From: Planctomycetaceae bacterium
GTDB taxonomy: Bacteria > Planctomycetota > Planctomycetia > Planctomycetales > Planctomycetaceae
Assembly: GCA_024742875.1 (NCBI GenBank)
Contig: JANSXP010000001.1
Coordinates: 434,001 to 498,000 of the forward strand
Direction of reading: 5' to 3'
DNA: 64,000 bases
Shown here: one piece after another, positions 17,513 through 26,500 of the stretch
How positions within the stretch are numbered: the first letter of the stretch is position 1
Layout of the letters: the number at the start of each line of letters is the position of its first letter
Notes under the pieces: generated by a model
The model's input: the letters and a program-made list of their open reading frames with translations, nothing else
The model's database searches: none
What the model was told of the DNA's origin: nothing
Made by a program: the position numbers and the translations under genes

Positions 17513-19576
17513 CTAGCTGCGGGTTGGTAGCTCAGTGACCAGCTTTGCGGGCGGGAACCACCACCAGCTTTTCCCATCGAATGCGGGCAGGCTGTCGACC
17601 GGTAGTCCCGTTCTTTCGGCGATGGCTTCCGCGCTGTCCGCGGCTGGCTTTTCCTTTTGGATGCCCAGCCCGATGGCTGCGGTCTGCAGCGTGCGGAATG
17701 AGAACGGTTCCAGTTCCACCATTTCCTTTAGCTCGCTGGCTTTGGTGGGTGTGGTCAATTGCTCCAGCAGGAATTGGCGGGCGGAATCCAGTTCTGCCGA
17801 TGGTCGGCCGGAATGGCCATCGCCTTCGGATTGAATGGCGGCCATGGTATCCCGGACCGTGGCGGACGATGCCTCCAGCCAGTCAATGCTTCCGCAGGGT
17901 GCGGTGCTGCCATCGTCCATTCCCACGTCTACAGACTTCAGGCGGAATGCCCAGTTCATCCCCTCCGCATCGTGCGGGGAGTTGTTCAATTTGCCATGCA
18001 AAAGCAGTCTCTGGCTGTCGTCATCGGGATCAGGCAGGCAATGCCAGATAGCTCTGGCCGTCTTATGCAATCCGCTTCCCAGAATGGCGTTATCCGGATT
18101 GTCCAGACTGATGCGACCGCGGCTGTAATGCTCCAGCGTCAATTGGCACAGGCCCAGTTCTTCCGCCATGGTGGCCAGCGGTTGGACGATCACTTTCTGG
18201 CTGGCGCTGTTCCGATGGTCGGTCTGCAGGGCGCAGCTCTGGAACGTATCCCAGATGCAAAGCAGATAGCCACCGTCTGCCTTCAGGTGCTCATAAACGG
18301 CTGGCAGGTGGCGTTCCAGATCGATGTGGTCGGCCTCTTCCGGCTTCTCGCTTTCGATGCCCAGACCATAGACCACCTGCACCATTTCCACGTCTGCACC
18401 ACAGGCCACCAGCCGCGGCTTTAGCGTTGATTCCTTTTCTTCCTCCGCGCTGCAAACCAGCACCTTCCCCCGAGGGCAGGGGGTGCCGTCTGGCCACGGT
18501 GTTCCAGTCGATACCCGAGCGGCAAAGTCGCCTGCCAGCGTGCTCTTTCCCTGTCCCGGTGGTCCGGCCAGAATGTTCACGCCTCCGATTTGCAGGTGGT
18601 TCTTCCACAGCCAGCGGACGGGTTTACTTTTGATTTGCGATAGCGACCGGACCACCAGCTTCTTTTGAGGTACGGCTAGGCTCGGCTGCGTTGTCGTCTG
18701 CGGGGTTGCGGGTTTTGATGGTCCAGACGCAGTGGGCAGGCTGTCCAGTCTTAGCTTCGGCGCGGTCTGCTCTTTCTCCCACAGATAGCGGGCAGGCTCC
18801 AATGCCATAGCTGCGGGCTTAGGCGGCTGGCAGCGGTTGTTCCATCCAATGACCAGCGGCTCCAGTTCGTCCCATTCAGCGATCGGATGGTCAGACAGCC
18901 ACCGTCCCACCAGAACCACCAGCAGGCCATTCCGCAGGCCTTCACCCGCGCCCGGATGGCTTTCCAGAGTATGCCCTTCAGCGTCCGCCACAACGGACAA
19001 CGGCTGTCCGCCTCCCTTTGATCCTTTGGCCCGGCCCGGTTCCCGCAGTAGCTCCAGCAGGTCAGCAGGGCAGGCAGGAAGGCCCTCGAATTCTTCCGGC
19101 TCCAGAATCCACTCATACCGTCCATCCGCTGTTTTGGAGGGCGGGCACAGGCAGAAGCCACCATTCGCCCGGGTATCTATTGATAGCCCACCGATGTGGG
19201 CTTTGGTGACGATGCCCCGGTCATTGCCTGCCGGATATGAGAACCAGAGCTGGGCACCACCAGAGGGCGTCTGATAGCGTGGGGCTTCCAGTTGATCAAC
19301 GGGGAACTCAAAGGCTTCCAGTTCCGCGTATCCGTTACCCTCGCCTTTGCAGTCGATGTCCAGCACCAGCAGACCGCTGCTTTCGCCGGTGGCAATTCCG
19401 ATGTTTGCGGATGGCCATTGCGACCACCACTGCCGTATTTGGTGGCTGTCAGTGGTGGCCAGCTTCGGCCAGCCTTTAATCAAGGGGCGCTTACCAGCAT
19501 TGACCGGGAACACGCGATAGCCATCGGCTGCGTATTGGCTGGCGGCCTCAAATAGTGTTTCTCGTTTGGTATCCAT
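17513..19576 (-). CDS. Bifunctional primase-polymerase / RepA-like AAA ATPase (element replicase)
   Basis: 687 residues. The N-terminal half (about 1-190) is a prim-pol (AEP) domain: PVNAGKRPLIKGW, then the metal-binding LVLDIDCKG (Asp73, Asp75) and the GGFCLCPPS strand. At the position where the family usually has His in GGxH, this protein has Gln109 (GGAQLWF). The C-terminal half is a RecA-like ATPase of the RepA/helicase type: Walker A AGPPGQGKST (Lys344), then VLVCSAEEE, and a probable Walker B LLCIWDTFQS. It should prime and unwind element DNA, supporting autonomous or helper-driven replication. The downstream linker is low in motifs. A separate hairpin upstream isolates it from the preceding small gene. 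Confidence 0.88.
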   Translation of the reverse strand: MDTKRETLFEAASQYAADGYRVFPVNAGKRPLIKGWPKLATTDSHQIRQWWSQWPSANIGIATGESSGLLVLDIDCKGEGNGYAELEAFEFPVDQLEAPRYQTPSGGAQLWFSYPAGNDRGIVTKAHIGGLSIDTRANGGFCLCPPSKTADGRYEWILEPEEFEGLPACPADLLELLREPGRAKGSKGGGQPLSVVADAEGHTLESHPGAGEGLRNGLLVVLVGRWLSDHPIAEWDELEPLVIGWNNRCQPPKPAAMALEPARYLWEKEQTAPKLRLDSLPTASGPSKPATPQTTTQPSLAVPQKKLVVRSLSQIKSKPVRWLWKNHLQIGGVNILAGPPGQGKSTLAGDFAARVSTGTPWPDGTPCPRGKVLVCSAEEEKESTLKPRLVACGADVEMVQVVYGLGIESEKPEEADHIDLERHLPAVYEHLKADGGYLLCIWDTFQSCALQTDHRNSASQKVIVQPLATMAEELGLCQLTLEHYSRGRISLDNPDNAILGSGLHKTARAIWHCLPDPDDDSQRLLLHGKLNNSPHDAEGMNWAFRLKSVDVGMDDGSTAPCGSIDWLEASSATVRDTMAAIQSEGDGHSGRPSAELDSARQFLLEQLTTPTKASELKEMVELEPFSFRTLQTAAIGLGIQKEKPAADSAEAIAERTGLPVDSLPAFDGKSWWWFPPAKLVTELPTRS

Positions 19577-19627
19577 CAGGTAAAATCAGTCCGTTCTACA
19601 GAGGTTGGTAGAGCAAAGGGAAAGAAG

Positions 19628-19660
19628 AAAGGGCCATCCCGGCACAGGGGATGGCCCTTT
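19628..19660 (-). terminator. Hairpin terminator between two element genes
   Basis: A 12-base perfect inverted repeat (AAAGGGCCATCC with GGATGGCCCTTT) and 9-base loop, 11 bases after the stop of the minus-strand gene at 19671. The T-rich stretch TTTCTTCTTT follows on the minus strand. It may attenuate transcription into the replicase gene. Confidence 0.7.
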
Positions 19661-19670
19661 CGTTTTGGCG

Positions 19671-20012
19671 TTACTGCTGCCGCATGAAAGAGCCCACGCG
19701 GGTGCTGCCGCTCTCGGTTTCTTCCACAACGATCAGGCCACGGGTGCCTGCATAGGCCATCAGGTCAATCTGCTCGCCTGCTTCAATGTCTGCGCCCTTC
19801 AGCGACTTAACGAATTTGCACAGGTTGCTTTTGGGGCTCAGCTTCTGACTGACGATGCGGGATGTTTCGGTTCCGGTGTGGTCGCCTTCCAGAACGCGCC
19901 ACTTCAATCGGACGCCCGGTCCATAGTCGTTTTCGAATGCCTCCGCGCCGATGAATTCCGCGGGGTATCCGCCGGCGGGAACGCCGGAATTTGCTTCCAT
20001 GGTGAATTTCAT
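19671..20012 (-). CDS. Small SSB-like / DUF669-like element protein
   Basis: 113 residues with a strong GAGGTAA ribosome-binding site. The beta-rich sequence with PAGGYPAEFIGAE, NDYGPGVRLKWRVLEG and SPKSNLCKFVKSL resembles phage and satellite proteins of the DUF669/single-strand-binding-like type, which typically sit beside replication genes. It lies directly upstream of the primase-polymerase gene, fitting a DNA-replication accessory role. The family call is based on pattern only. Confidence 0.65.
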   Translation of the reverse strand: MKFTMEANSGVPAGGYPAEFIGAEAFENDYGPGVRLKWRVLEGDHTGTETSRIVSQKLSPKSNLCKFVKSLKGADIEAGEQIDLMAYAGTRGLIVVEETESGSTRVGSFMRQQ

Positions 20013-20098
20013 TTGTTGTTACCTCAAGGGTGAAAAGAGCCCGGCCATCAGGCCGGAAGGAAAAGAGAAGCCGCCCAGCGCACTGCCGGGCAATTGGC

Positions 20099-20500
20099 TT
20101 AGCCGAACAGCGCGTTCGTAAAGCTTCGCATTGGCAGGTGCAGGTCCCGCGGCCGTGTCCGCTTCAACTGCTCGCGGGTGGGCTGAATGTAGGCACTACC
20201 CAGACTGCGTTTGAGTTCTTCCAGACGGGCCTCTGCAGCGGGTCTATTGTCGAGCATGTAACGCCGGATGATGCCCGCGTGGTTGCTCTCGCGGATGCTG
20301 GTGCACAGCCCGTGTCGATGGCATAGGCCAGCCAGCACCAGCTCACTCATCGTGTTTGAGACATCGCTGGGAAGCGACTCATCTTCAGCCACGGGCACCA
20401 CCTCATAGGGCAGGTCGATGGTGACTCCCATTCGGCGGCACAGCAGACCGTACAGGGCGGCTGCCTCAAACTGCAGGCGATAGATTGCGTTCCGGCTCAT
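20099..20500 (-). CDS. Hypothetical small element protein
   Basis: 133 residues from ATG 20500, which overlaps the stop of the upstream excisionase gene as ATGA and is preceded by GAGGTGG, so translational coupling is expected. A start five codons earlier is possible but would place that ribosome-binding site inside the gene. Mostly helical and Arg-rich (YRLQFEAAALYGLLCRRMG; RPRDLHLPMRSF). No family recognised. Confidence 0.65.
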   Translation of the reverse strand: MSRNAIYRLQFEAAALYGLLCRRMGVTIDLPYEVVPVAEDESLPSDVSNTMSELVLAGLCHRHGLCTSIRESNHAGIIRRYMLDNRPAAEARLEELKRSLGSAYIQPTREQLKRTRPRDLHLPMRSFTNALFG

Positions 20501-20703
20501 TTGGCCACCTCGCATTCGGTGGCGGTCTGGCTGGCCACAAAGTGCTCCAGCGCAGTCCAGTCATACAAAACGGTCCGGCCAAAGCGAACGCAGGGGATCG
20601 GCCCGCGCGGAACGGTGTTCTCCCACAGCCAGCGTTCAGATTTGCCAAAGAACCCGGTGGCTGTTTCGCGGGTGTTCTTCAGACGTGAATTCGGTGCAGA
20701 CAT
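20497..20703 (-). CDS. Small HTH_17/AlpA-type DNA-binding protein, probable excisionase
   Basis: 68 residues from ATG 20703 (GGGAGC ribosome-binding site). The frame is open to 20793 but the added N terminus is Arg/Cys-rich and unlike the family. The sequence follows the winged-helix excisionase pattern: a helix with ETATGFFGKSERWLWENT, then VPRGPIPCVRFGRTVLYDW, the usual strand-turn-strand wing. Such proteins direct excision or activate integrase promoters in integrative elements. It shares an ATGA overlap with the next gene and lies beside the iteron cluster. Confidence 0.8.
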   Translation of the reverse strand: MSAPNSRLKNTRETATGFFGKSERWLWENTVPRGPIPCVRFGRTVLYDWTALEHFVASQTATECEVAK

Positions 20704-20765
20704 TGTCAGCTCCCAAAGTAGATGGTGGCGGCAAGTGGCATTCACTCGCCTTCTACATAGGGGGC

Positions 20766-20909
20766 GTGTCCGAAATTTGGGGGCGGACGGCAATTTCGGA
20801 CAGCAGGTTTCCGCTGTTTCCGGCTTCCCCTGCAGGCTTTCGGAATCCTGCGGAATTCTATTGGTGTCCGTTTTTCTGCCGGGAATTTCGGACGCTAGTT
20901 TTCGGACAG
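20766..20909. repeat. Iteron-like cluster around the core TTTCGGAC (candidate origin or operator)
   Basis: Four copies of a TTTCGGAC-centred motif: 20766-20779 (inverted, GTGTCCGAAATTTG), 20791-20803 (CAATTTCGGACAG), 20883-20894 (GAATTTCGGACG) and 20898-20909 (GTTTTCGGACAG). Three are direct and one inverted. The last falls in the final codons of the adjacent minus-strand gene. The remainder of the 190-base gap has further partial matches (GCTTTCGGAAT, TGTCCG). This suits replicase or regulator binding sites next to the xis gene. Confidence 0.6.
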
Positions 20910-22322
20910 GCTACAGGCCCTGCATTCCCCGTAGTATTCAATCTCTCCCGCCGTGCATGGCTCGCCGCATTCAGAGCAATGCGGACCGTCATCAGGCTCA
21001 GAAGCGACCGGCTGGGAATCGGCCAGCGCCTTCCCCGCTACTTCCATCAGACCAGAATATGCGTCCGCTAAATTGCCCGTGGCAAGGTCTAGGTGTACCC
21101 GCAGGGCGGTGCCTCCTGCTTCCAGCATCTGCCTGTAGCGACTGTGCCCGGTGCCCCTGCCGTCAGTCTGCTTGAACACCCTGTCAAAAAAGGTGGTTGC
21201 GACTGATCTCGGCTCCTTATCTCTCGTATGCTTTGGCTCTGCTTCGCAAAGCCTCTTGCCCATAACTCGATAAGTAATAGCGGCCTCATTCGTGAACTCA
21301 CCTTTGGAAAAATGCCATTCCTCAAGAATCGCAATTCCCGCTAAGTCCAATGCCTCCAGTCGCTCTTTTTGCGTTACCTCGCGACTCCCCGCCCGCTTCG
21401 GCTTAGGTTTGGGCTCCGGCTGTAAACTTTTGTCCGCCTGTCCAGCGGAAACTTCTGGCGATAGCAGGTCAATCAGGCGCTCCAGTTCTCGCTCTGCTTC
21501 CAGTAGCGACTCTGGCGAATCCCTCACTTCTGATTGAACCCTAAAACACCGCAGGGCTCGCCTCGCGTTGCGCAGTTCCACGTGCAGTGGCTCAAGCCAG
21601 ATCTTCTGGCATAAATCGGATGCTGGATCCAGTGAATCAAGAATGGCAGATAGCCAGCCCCGCAGCTCTGCTTTAGATCGGACCGGTTCTGTCCGGCTTG
21701 TCACTTCCCACCGGCGTGTGGGCAGTTCGCCCGCGTCAAACGCTGCGTGCTTTAGATCAGCACGGATGTCCGCCATAAAGCGGTCGTACAGGTCTTCTGT
21801 ATCTCCCAGCCGCGTGGCTATCAAGGGGTGATAGTCGATGTAATCTCGATCCATCTCTGCCACGTCCTCGATTCGCCTCCTGCAGCGGTACGGAGTGTCT
21901 AGAAGGAAATGGACTTGCCGAGTTAGGTCAAGAAACGCCTCTGCATCGAAGTGCAGGCAGAAGCCTTTCACAAAGCGGCCCGGCCAGATGGAATCCCCAT
22001 CCTGCAAGAAGAAACCGTGGTCCCGGTTGGGTACTCCAGCGTTTATCAGCAACTGCCTGAACTCCAGAAAACTGGATGGAACAGGGAAGCGATAAGCATT
22101 CATCAACTCCCGGTACGTCACCCCCAGCGCAGACTTGCTTGCCATACCCGATTCCAGCCGGGTGCGGGTGTCCTCATAGGTGAACCGCACCCTCTGTAAA
22201 CAGCAGTAGGCGGCCTTCACTTCCAGCGGCCCCAGCGAATCAATGCCCTCGGCTTCAGCTTTCCGGAGGGCGTCCAGACCGGCTTTCACGGTCCCGGCTT
22301 CAATCCATTGCGTATCCGTCAC
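20895..22322 (-). CDS. Unknown 475-residue element protein with C-terminal zinc-ribbon-like motif
   Basis: No family recognised. Residues 1-290 are helical with many Arg/Glu pairs; 295-320 is a charged linker (EPKPKPKRAGS); 320-430 looks like a compact domain (ITYRVMGKRLCEA). The end carries two Cys pairs, CSECGEPC and CRAC, spaced like a small zinc ribbon. It is the first gene of the element in transcription order and the largest without a call, so it is a good candidate for an element-specific function (replication control, packaging interference or defence). Start ATG 22322 is the first in frame. Confidence 0.7.
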   Translation of the reverse strand: MTDTQWIEAGTVKAGLDALRKAEAEGIDSLGPLEVKAAYCCLQRVRFTYEDTRTRLESGMASKSALGVTYRELMNAYRFPVPSSFLEFRQLLINAGVPNRDHGFFLQDGDSIWPGRFVKGFCLHFDAEAFLDLTRQVHFLLDTPYRCRRRIEDVAEMDRDYIDYHPLIATRLGDTEDLYDRFMADIRADLKHAAFDAGELPTRRWEVTSRTEPVRSKAELRGWLSAILDSLDPASDLCQKIWLEPLHVELRNARRALRCFRVQSEVRDSPESLLEAERELERLIDLLSPEVSAGQADKSLQPEPKPKPKRAGSREVTQKERLEALDLAGIAILEEWHFSKGEFTNEAAITYRVMGKRLCEAEPKHTRDKEPRSVATTFFDRVFKQTDGRGTGHSRYRQMLEAGGTALRVHLDLATGNLADAYSGLMEVAGKALADSQPVASEPDDGPHCSECGEPCTAGEIEYYGECRACSLSEN

Positions 22323-22933
22323 GCGCGGTGCATCCCATCACGATGCCACATCGATGAAAAAAAAAGCAGGGAAAGCGGTCGATGATTCCGCGGTTCGGCT
22401 GGCCGGCCTATCCCGTGCTGCTCCCATTGTCCCACAGGCAAAATGGATGGCAATTTCAGATTACCACCTAGGGTGCGGGGATTTGCGAGAATAGAACGGC
22501 CCGCACTACCCCACGGGCAGCGGTGCCATCGGCCTTCAGGAAGGAAGTGGGTTTTGGAATCGTTTGTAGGGACGCCTTTGAGACTAGCCGAATAAGTCCA
22601 GACAGCGCCTCCCCCTCTCCAGCCATATGGTACCTACAGCGGGGGTCCCCTCACCACAGGCGGGGCGGTCACGTATTGCCACGTGTTCCCTGATGTTCCC
22701 GTTCCACCCGGATGCAAGAAGGCCAGTGAGGATGCGACCGGTCAGCATGATGGCAACGCCGGGTGCAGCGACCGTTGCCAGCGTCCAGCTTTAGCGTCTG
22801 CGTGGAATGCGGCTATCCCTGCGCCTGCCTGCTCATTGGATACAGAATGGCCAGCAGACAGCTTGTGGGTCCTCCCAGGGCGATGCTGCTGCGGACGGGG
22901 CGTAGACGGTTGGGCTTTTTTTGTCACGGGATC
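22323..22933. other. Non-coding right end of element 1
   Basis: About 610 bases without a convincing gene. The longer plus-strand frames here run straight into the repeat and share no motif with known proteins. The segment should hold the promoter of the leftward element operon; a run of A (minus-strand T) lies at 22362-22370. An inverted repeat CGGGAT/ATCCCG around 22927-22942 includes the stop codon of the integrase-tail frame. Confidence 0.45.
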
Positions 22934-23355
22934 TCAATCCCGAAGCGGACGGAGGGCAGTAGCGGGCGCGATTGTCAGGCCAGCCCGATCCAGACACCGG
23001 CTCAGTGCCTGCAACTGGTCGACCGTGAATCCCTCCGCTTTCAGCATATCCACCAGCCTCTTCTGGCTGGTTTGGGACGGGAAAGGGACAGAAGGTTTCG
23101 TGCGACCGCTTTCTCCCGAGGAAACCGCACTGTGTTCACGTCCGTTATCCTCCATCGGAAGCCTTCGCGGTTTCTCGCGATCACTCGCAAAGCCCTGTTT
23201 TTCAGGGCTTTTTTCATGCGCGGTCGGTTCGGCGTGCGGCTCATTTCCGCCATCTTCCGTAACCTGCATGGACACAAAATGGACACTTTTGGTTTTGGCG
23301 GCTTTCCGGAAGTCCTCTTCCACCGTCATCCAGTCATGCGCTTTCGTGAATTCAC
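22934..23355 (-). pseudogene. Integrase stub of element 2 fused to the right-end tail of element 1
   Basis: The frame 23329-22934 begins at MTVEEDFRKAA, which corresponds to residues just after the catalytic Tyr of the intact integrase; similarity continues upstream to about TKAHDW and then stops, so the recombinase domain is lost. The shared tail to PMEDNG is encoded by repeat copy B. After it come 68 residues (REHSAVSSGESGR... with KRLVDMLKAEGFTVDQLQAL) encoded by element 1's right end. In an excised circle of element 1 this same stretch would become the C terminus of the intact integrase, giving about 497 residues. Confidence 0.8.
23140..23267. repeat. Attachment-site repeat copy B (junction of elements 1 and 2)
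   Basis: Exact 128-base copy of 15514-15641, with the preceding six bases also matching the tRNA T loop except for one position. It includes the tRNA 3' end, a second copy of the terminator (23189-23214) and the 3' coding part of an integrase. Confidence 0.92.
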
Positions 23356-23514
23356 ACGCACGTCGTACGTCCAGATTCCAAACGCCAGATCAACCTGGAA
23401 AACGACAGGAAGCTTGCTTGGGAGAAGTACCACGACCTCATGGCTGCGAAAGACACTGTCGGGCGAAACGTCGCCACCGACGGCCAGGTTTTCGAATTCT
23501 ACCTTGAGTGGTGC
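23348..23514 (+). pseudogene. Frameshifted N-terminal fragment of a second, unrelated integrase
   Basis: On the plus strand, frame starting at 23380 gives KRQINLENDRKLAWEKYHDL, followed about 20 residues later by VFEFYLEWCQ. This is the N-terminal pattern of a common planctomycete integrase (xQINLGxDKxxAFxRYHxLM, then a DxFLxW motif). The preceding strand TSYVQIPN is in the neighbouring frame (from 23348), so a frameshift near 23375 separates them. Nothing after about 23515 matches. It is too short and broken to function and marks an earlier insertion at this site. Confidence 0.55.
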
Positions 23515-23569
23515 CAAGTTTTACCGACGCGGTATCGGGTGGTTCGCCCGCGAATGCTCTTTGGTTCCT

Positions 23570-26500
23570 TTAGTTTGAAGGGGCGTGCAGTGGCTCTGTT
23601 TTCTCAAGGTCAATGAGAATGACATGACTCATTTCTGCCGCCACAAACCATCGTTTGTCGGGAGAAGTCCGGATGGGGACTGCCGGTGGCTGCCATACTG
23701 CGTCAGGAACAGGCTCCCCCGTCGCGACATTCCAAACCAGCCTTTGCTCTTCGGATGCTGAATAGATTCGCGAACCGTCGGCACTGAACGACACGCTTGT
23801 TACGGTGCCGGTGTGCCCCTTCAGCACTACGGTCTCCTGTTCTCGCGAGGCGTCCCAGATCTTCACACCGCCCGAGCCAGACAGACCTGCGGCCAGACGT
23901 TGCCCATCCGGACCGAACCTGACGGATGAAACACCAATGCCCGGAGAGATTGCCAGGATTTCGCGAGCGGTCGTGGCCTCACACAGGTGAACCATATTGT
24001 CTGTACCGCACACGGCGAACCGCTTTCCGTCCGCCGTGAAACTGATTCCGAAGATCGCACCGCAACTCAGGTACGCGGTCGCGATCTGCTTACCGGAAGC
24101 AACTTTCCAGACGCGGACATCTGGGTCATAACCACCGGACACAAGGAGCTTTCCGTCGGGTGAGAATGCCAACCGCCTGACACGATCGGTGTGGCCCGTA
24201 ATCGTGCGAATTTCCGCGCCCGTGTCCGCGTCCCACAGCTTGACTGTGCCATCAAGGGCTCCGGATGCGAGACACGAACCATCCGGGCTGAATTCCACGC
24301 AGTACACCGCGCCGCGATGGCCGGTGAGCGTCACGATCTCGTCGTTCGTTCGTGTATCCCAGAGTTTGACCGTGCCATCTCTGCTCGATGATGCCAGCGT
24401 CCTGCCGTCGGGGCTGTAGTCGACTCCGCTGACCCAGTGACGGTGCCCCTTCAGGACGGCAGCTTCTTCGCCTGTTTCAGTGTTCCAGATATGGACGGTG
24501 CTGTCGTGCGCTGTGGCGAGTCGTGTGCCTTCCGGATTGAAGTCCACGTCGCCCACCTCACCGTCACGCCCATCCAGCCTTAACTTCACCTCGCCCGTCC
24601 TCGCGTCACGCAGAATCGCAAACTTACGCGAACCGGATGCAAGTTGTGTCCCGTCGGAACTAAAGTCGACGCAGTAGACATGGTGAACGTGCCCGGGAAA
24701 GTTGAGACCGTTGTCACCATGGGTATTCCAGATCCTGACAGTCCCGTCGGAGCTGGCCGAGGCAAGTCGCCTCCCATCCGGACTGAAGGCAACACTCCAA
24801 ACATCACTGGCGTGCCCACTCATTGTCGCCTTCAGCTTGCCTGCCTGAGCATCCCACAGTTTGATTTCCGCCGATCTTCCCGCAGTGACAAACTGTGTTC
24901 CGTCGGGACTGAAAGCGACGCAGTGCGTATGTTGACTGTGGGCGATATCGATTGCGATCGATTCCCACGTCTCGGTGTCCCACAGAGAAAATCTGGCGTA
25001 GCTGGCGATCGCGAGCCGGCTCCCGTCAGGGCTGAAGGCCGGGTGCCGCAGGGCCAGTACATTCGGGTTGAGGCTTGCAATCTGTTCCCCCGTCTGTGAA
25101 TCCCAGATCCTCGCTGTCCTGTCGTCCTCGGCGCAGGAGGCGATTGTCCTGCCGTCAGGACTAAATGCGACTCCCGTGACAGACGCGGAATGCCCGGTCA
25201 TTGTGGTGGCTTCGTCACCCGTGTCTGTGTTCCAGACCTGCACGGTTTTGTCGTGCAGTGCTGCCGCGATTTGATCGCCGGAAGGACTGAAAACAAGATC
25301 GCGGATCGAGTCGCGGCTGCTCATGAAGCGAATGATTTCATGCGACTTCGCGTCCCACACTCGCACCACGTTATCGGCACCGCCTGAGGCTATTCGAGAA
25401 CCATCCGGGCTGACCGCGAGTCCCCGCACCTTGCCTTCGTGGGCTTTGATTGCGGCCAGTTGGTTCCCGGTGGACGAATCCCAGAACCGGATCGTCCCAC
25501 CTTTGCCTGCTGAAACCACTTGCTTTCCATCAGCGAGGAAAGCGACCTTGTACACGTCGGTGGAGTGGCCGTAGCACGTGATGTCGCTGCCCTGAAATCG
25601 CCGGTTGCAATAGTGCCACTCGAAGTTGTCGCGGTATTCGTCCGGCATCTCGTGCAGCAACTGCCGAGCGTCAACGGCCCGGTGGGCATCGAACCTCGCC
25701 ACCGCCAGCTGAAACTTCGCAGCCGCTTCGGCGTCTTTGGCGCGCTGAGCTTCGCTGGATGCAACGCCCTCCGCTTTGACCGCGCGGCGCTCATTCGATT
25801 CGGCTTTGTCCCTGGCCTGCATGGCACGCTGTTCGCTGGCCCACGCTTTCCCGCGTTCCTCGTTCGCCAGTTCCGCTTTTTCGTTCGCGAGTTCCGTCTT
25901 CTCGTTCGCCCGGATGAGCCCGTAAGTCGTTCCCGCGATGCCAGCCAGCAATGCGAAAAGAACTGCGAGCGTCGCGGTAACAAGTCCCCGGTTCCGCCTC
26001 GCGAACTTTCGCAACTGATACCATGTCGACGGTGGTCGCGCAGTGACCGTCTCGCCGGTGAGATAGTTGGACAAATCCTGTCCGAGGTCATTTGCCGTCT
26101 GATATCTGCGATCAGGTTCCTTCGCCAGGGCCTTCATGACGACCCAGTCGAGTTCCCCTCGAAGAAGCTGTTGCAGTCTGGCCGGGTGCAGACGTCGCAG
26201 GTCGCCAACAATTGAAGTTACGTCGTGCGACGAGGAACTCAATCGATTGCTGGGGCGCGGTGGGTCCTGTTCCCGAATGATTTCGAGAACCTTCAGCAAC
26301 GCGTTTCGTGCAACGGTTTCCTCATCAAGTGGGGTGGAACCGGTCAGCAGTTCGTACAACATGACGCCCAGCGAATAGACGTCGGTGCGAGCGTCAACGT
26401 CTTCCTCGGCCAGGCCTTTCAGTTCCGCCTGCTCGGGCGACATGTACTGAACCGTGCCAACGACTTTGCCGAACTCAGTGTGCATCGTGGCATCGGTCAG

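Larger units (their letters stand above)
15514..23139. mobile_element. Integrative element 1 in tRNA-Ala: compact satellite- or replicon-like island
   Basis: About 7.6 kb bounded by direct repeats A and B. All genes are on the minus strand: an unknown 475-residue protein, an HTH_17 excisionase, two small proteins, a primase-polymerase/helicase, another small protein and a tyrosine integrase that ends inside the tRNA gene. An iteron-like cluster sits at 20766-20909. No terminase, capsid, tail, relaxase or conjugation gene was recognised. The int / AlpA-like / primase-replicase gene set recalls phage-inducible chromosomal islands of Gram-negative bacteria, but kinship is an inference from architecture only. 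Confidence 0.85.

Noticed and set aside
22683-23507. 274-residue plus-strand frame across repeat copy B
   Set aside because: It runs antisense through the integrase tail and repeat; no start signal and no homology pattern.
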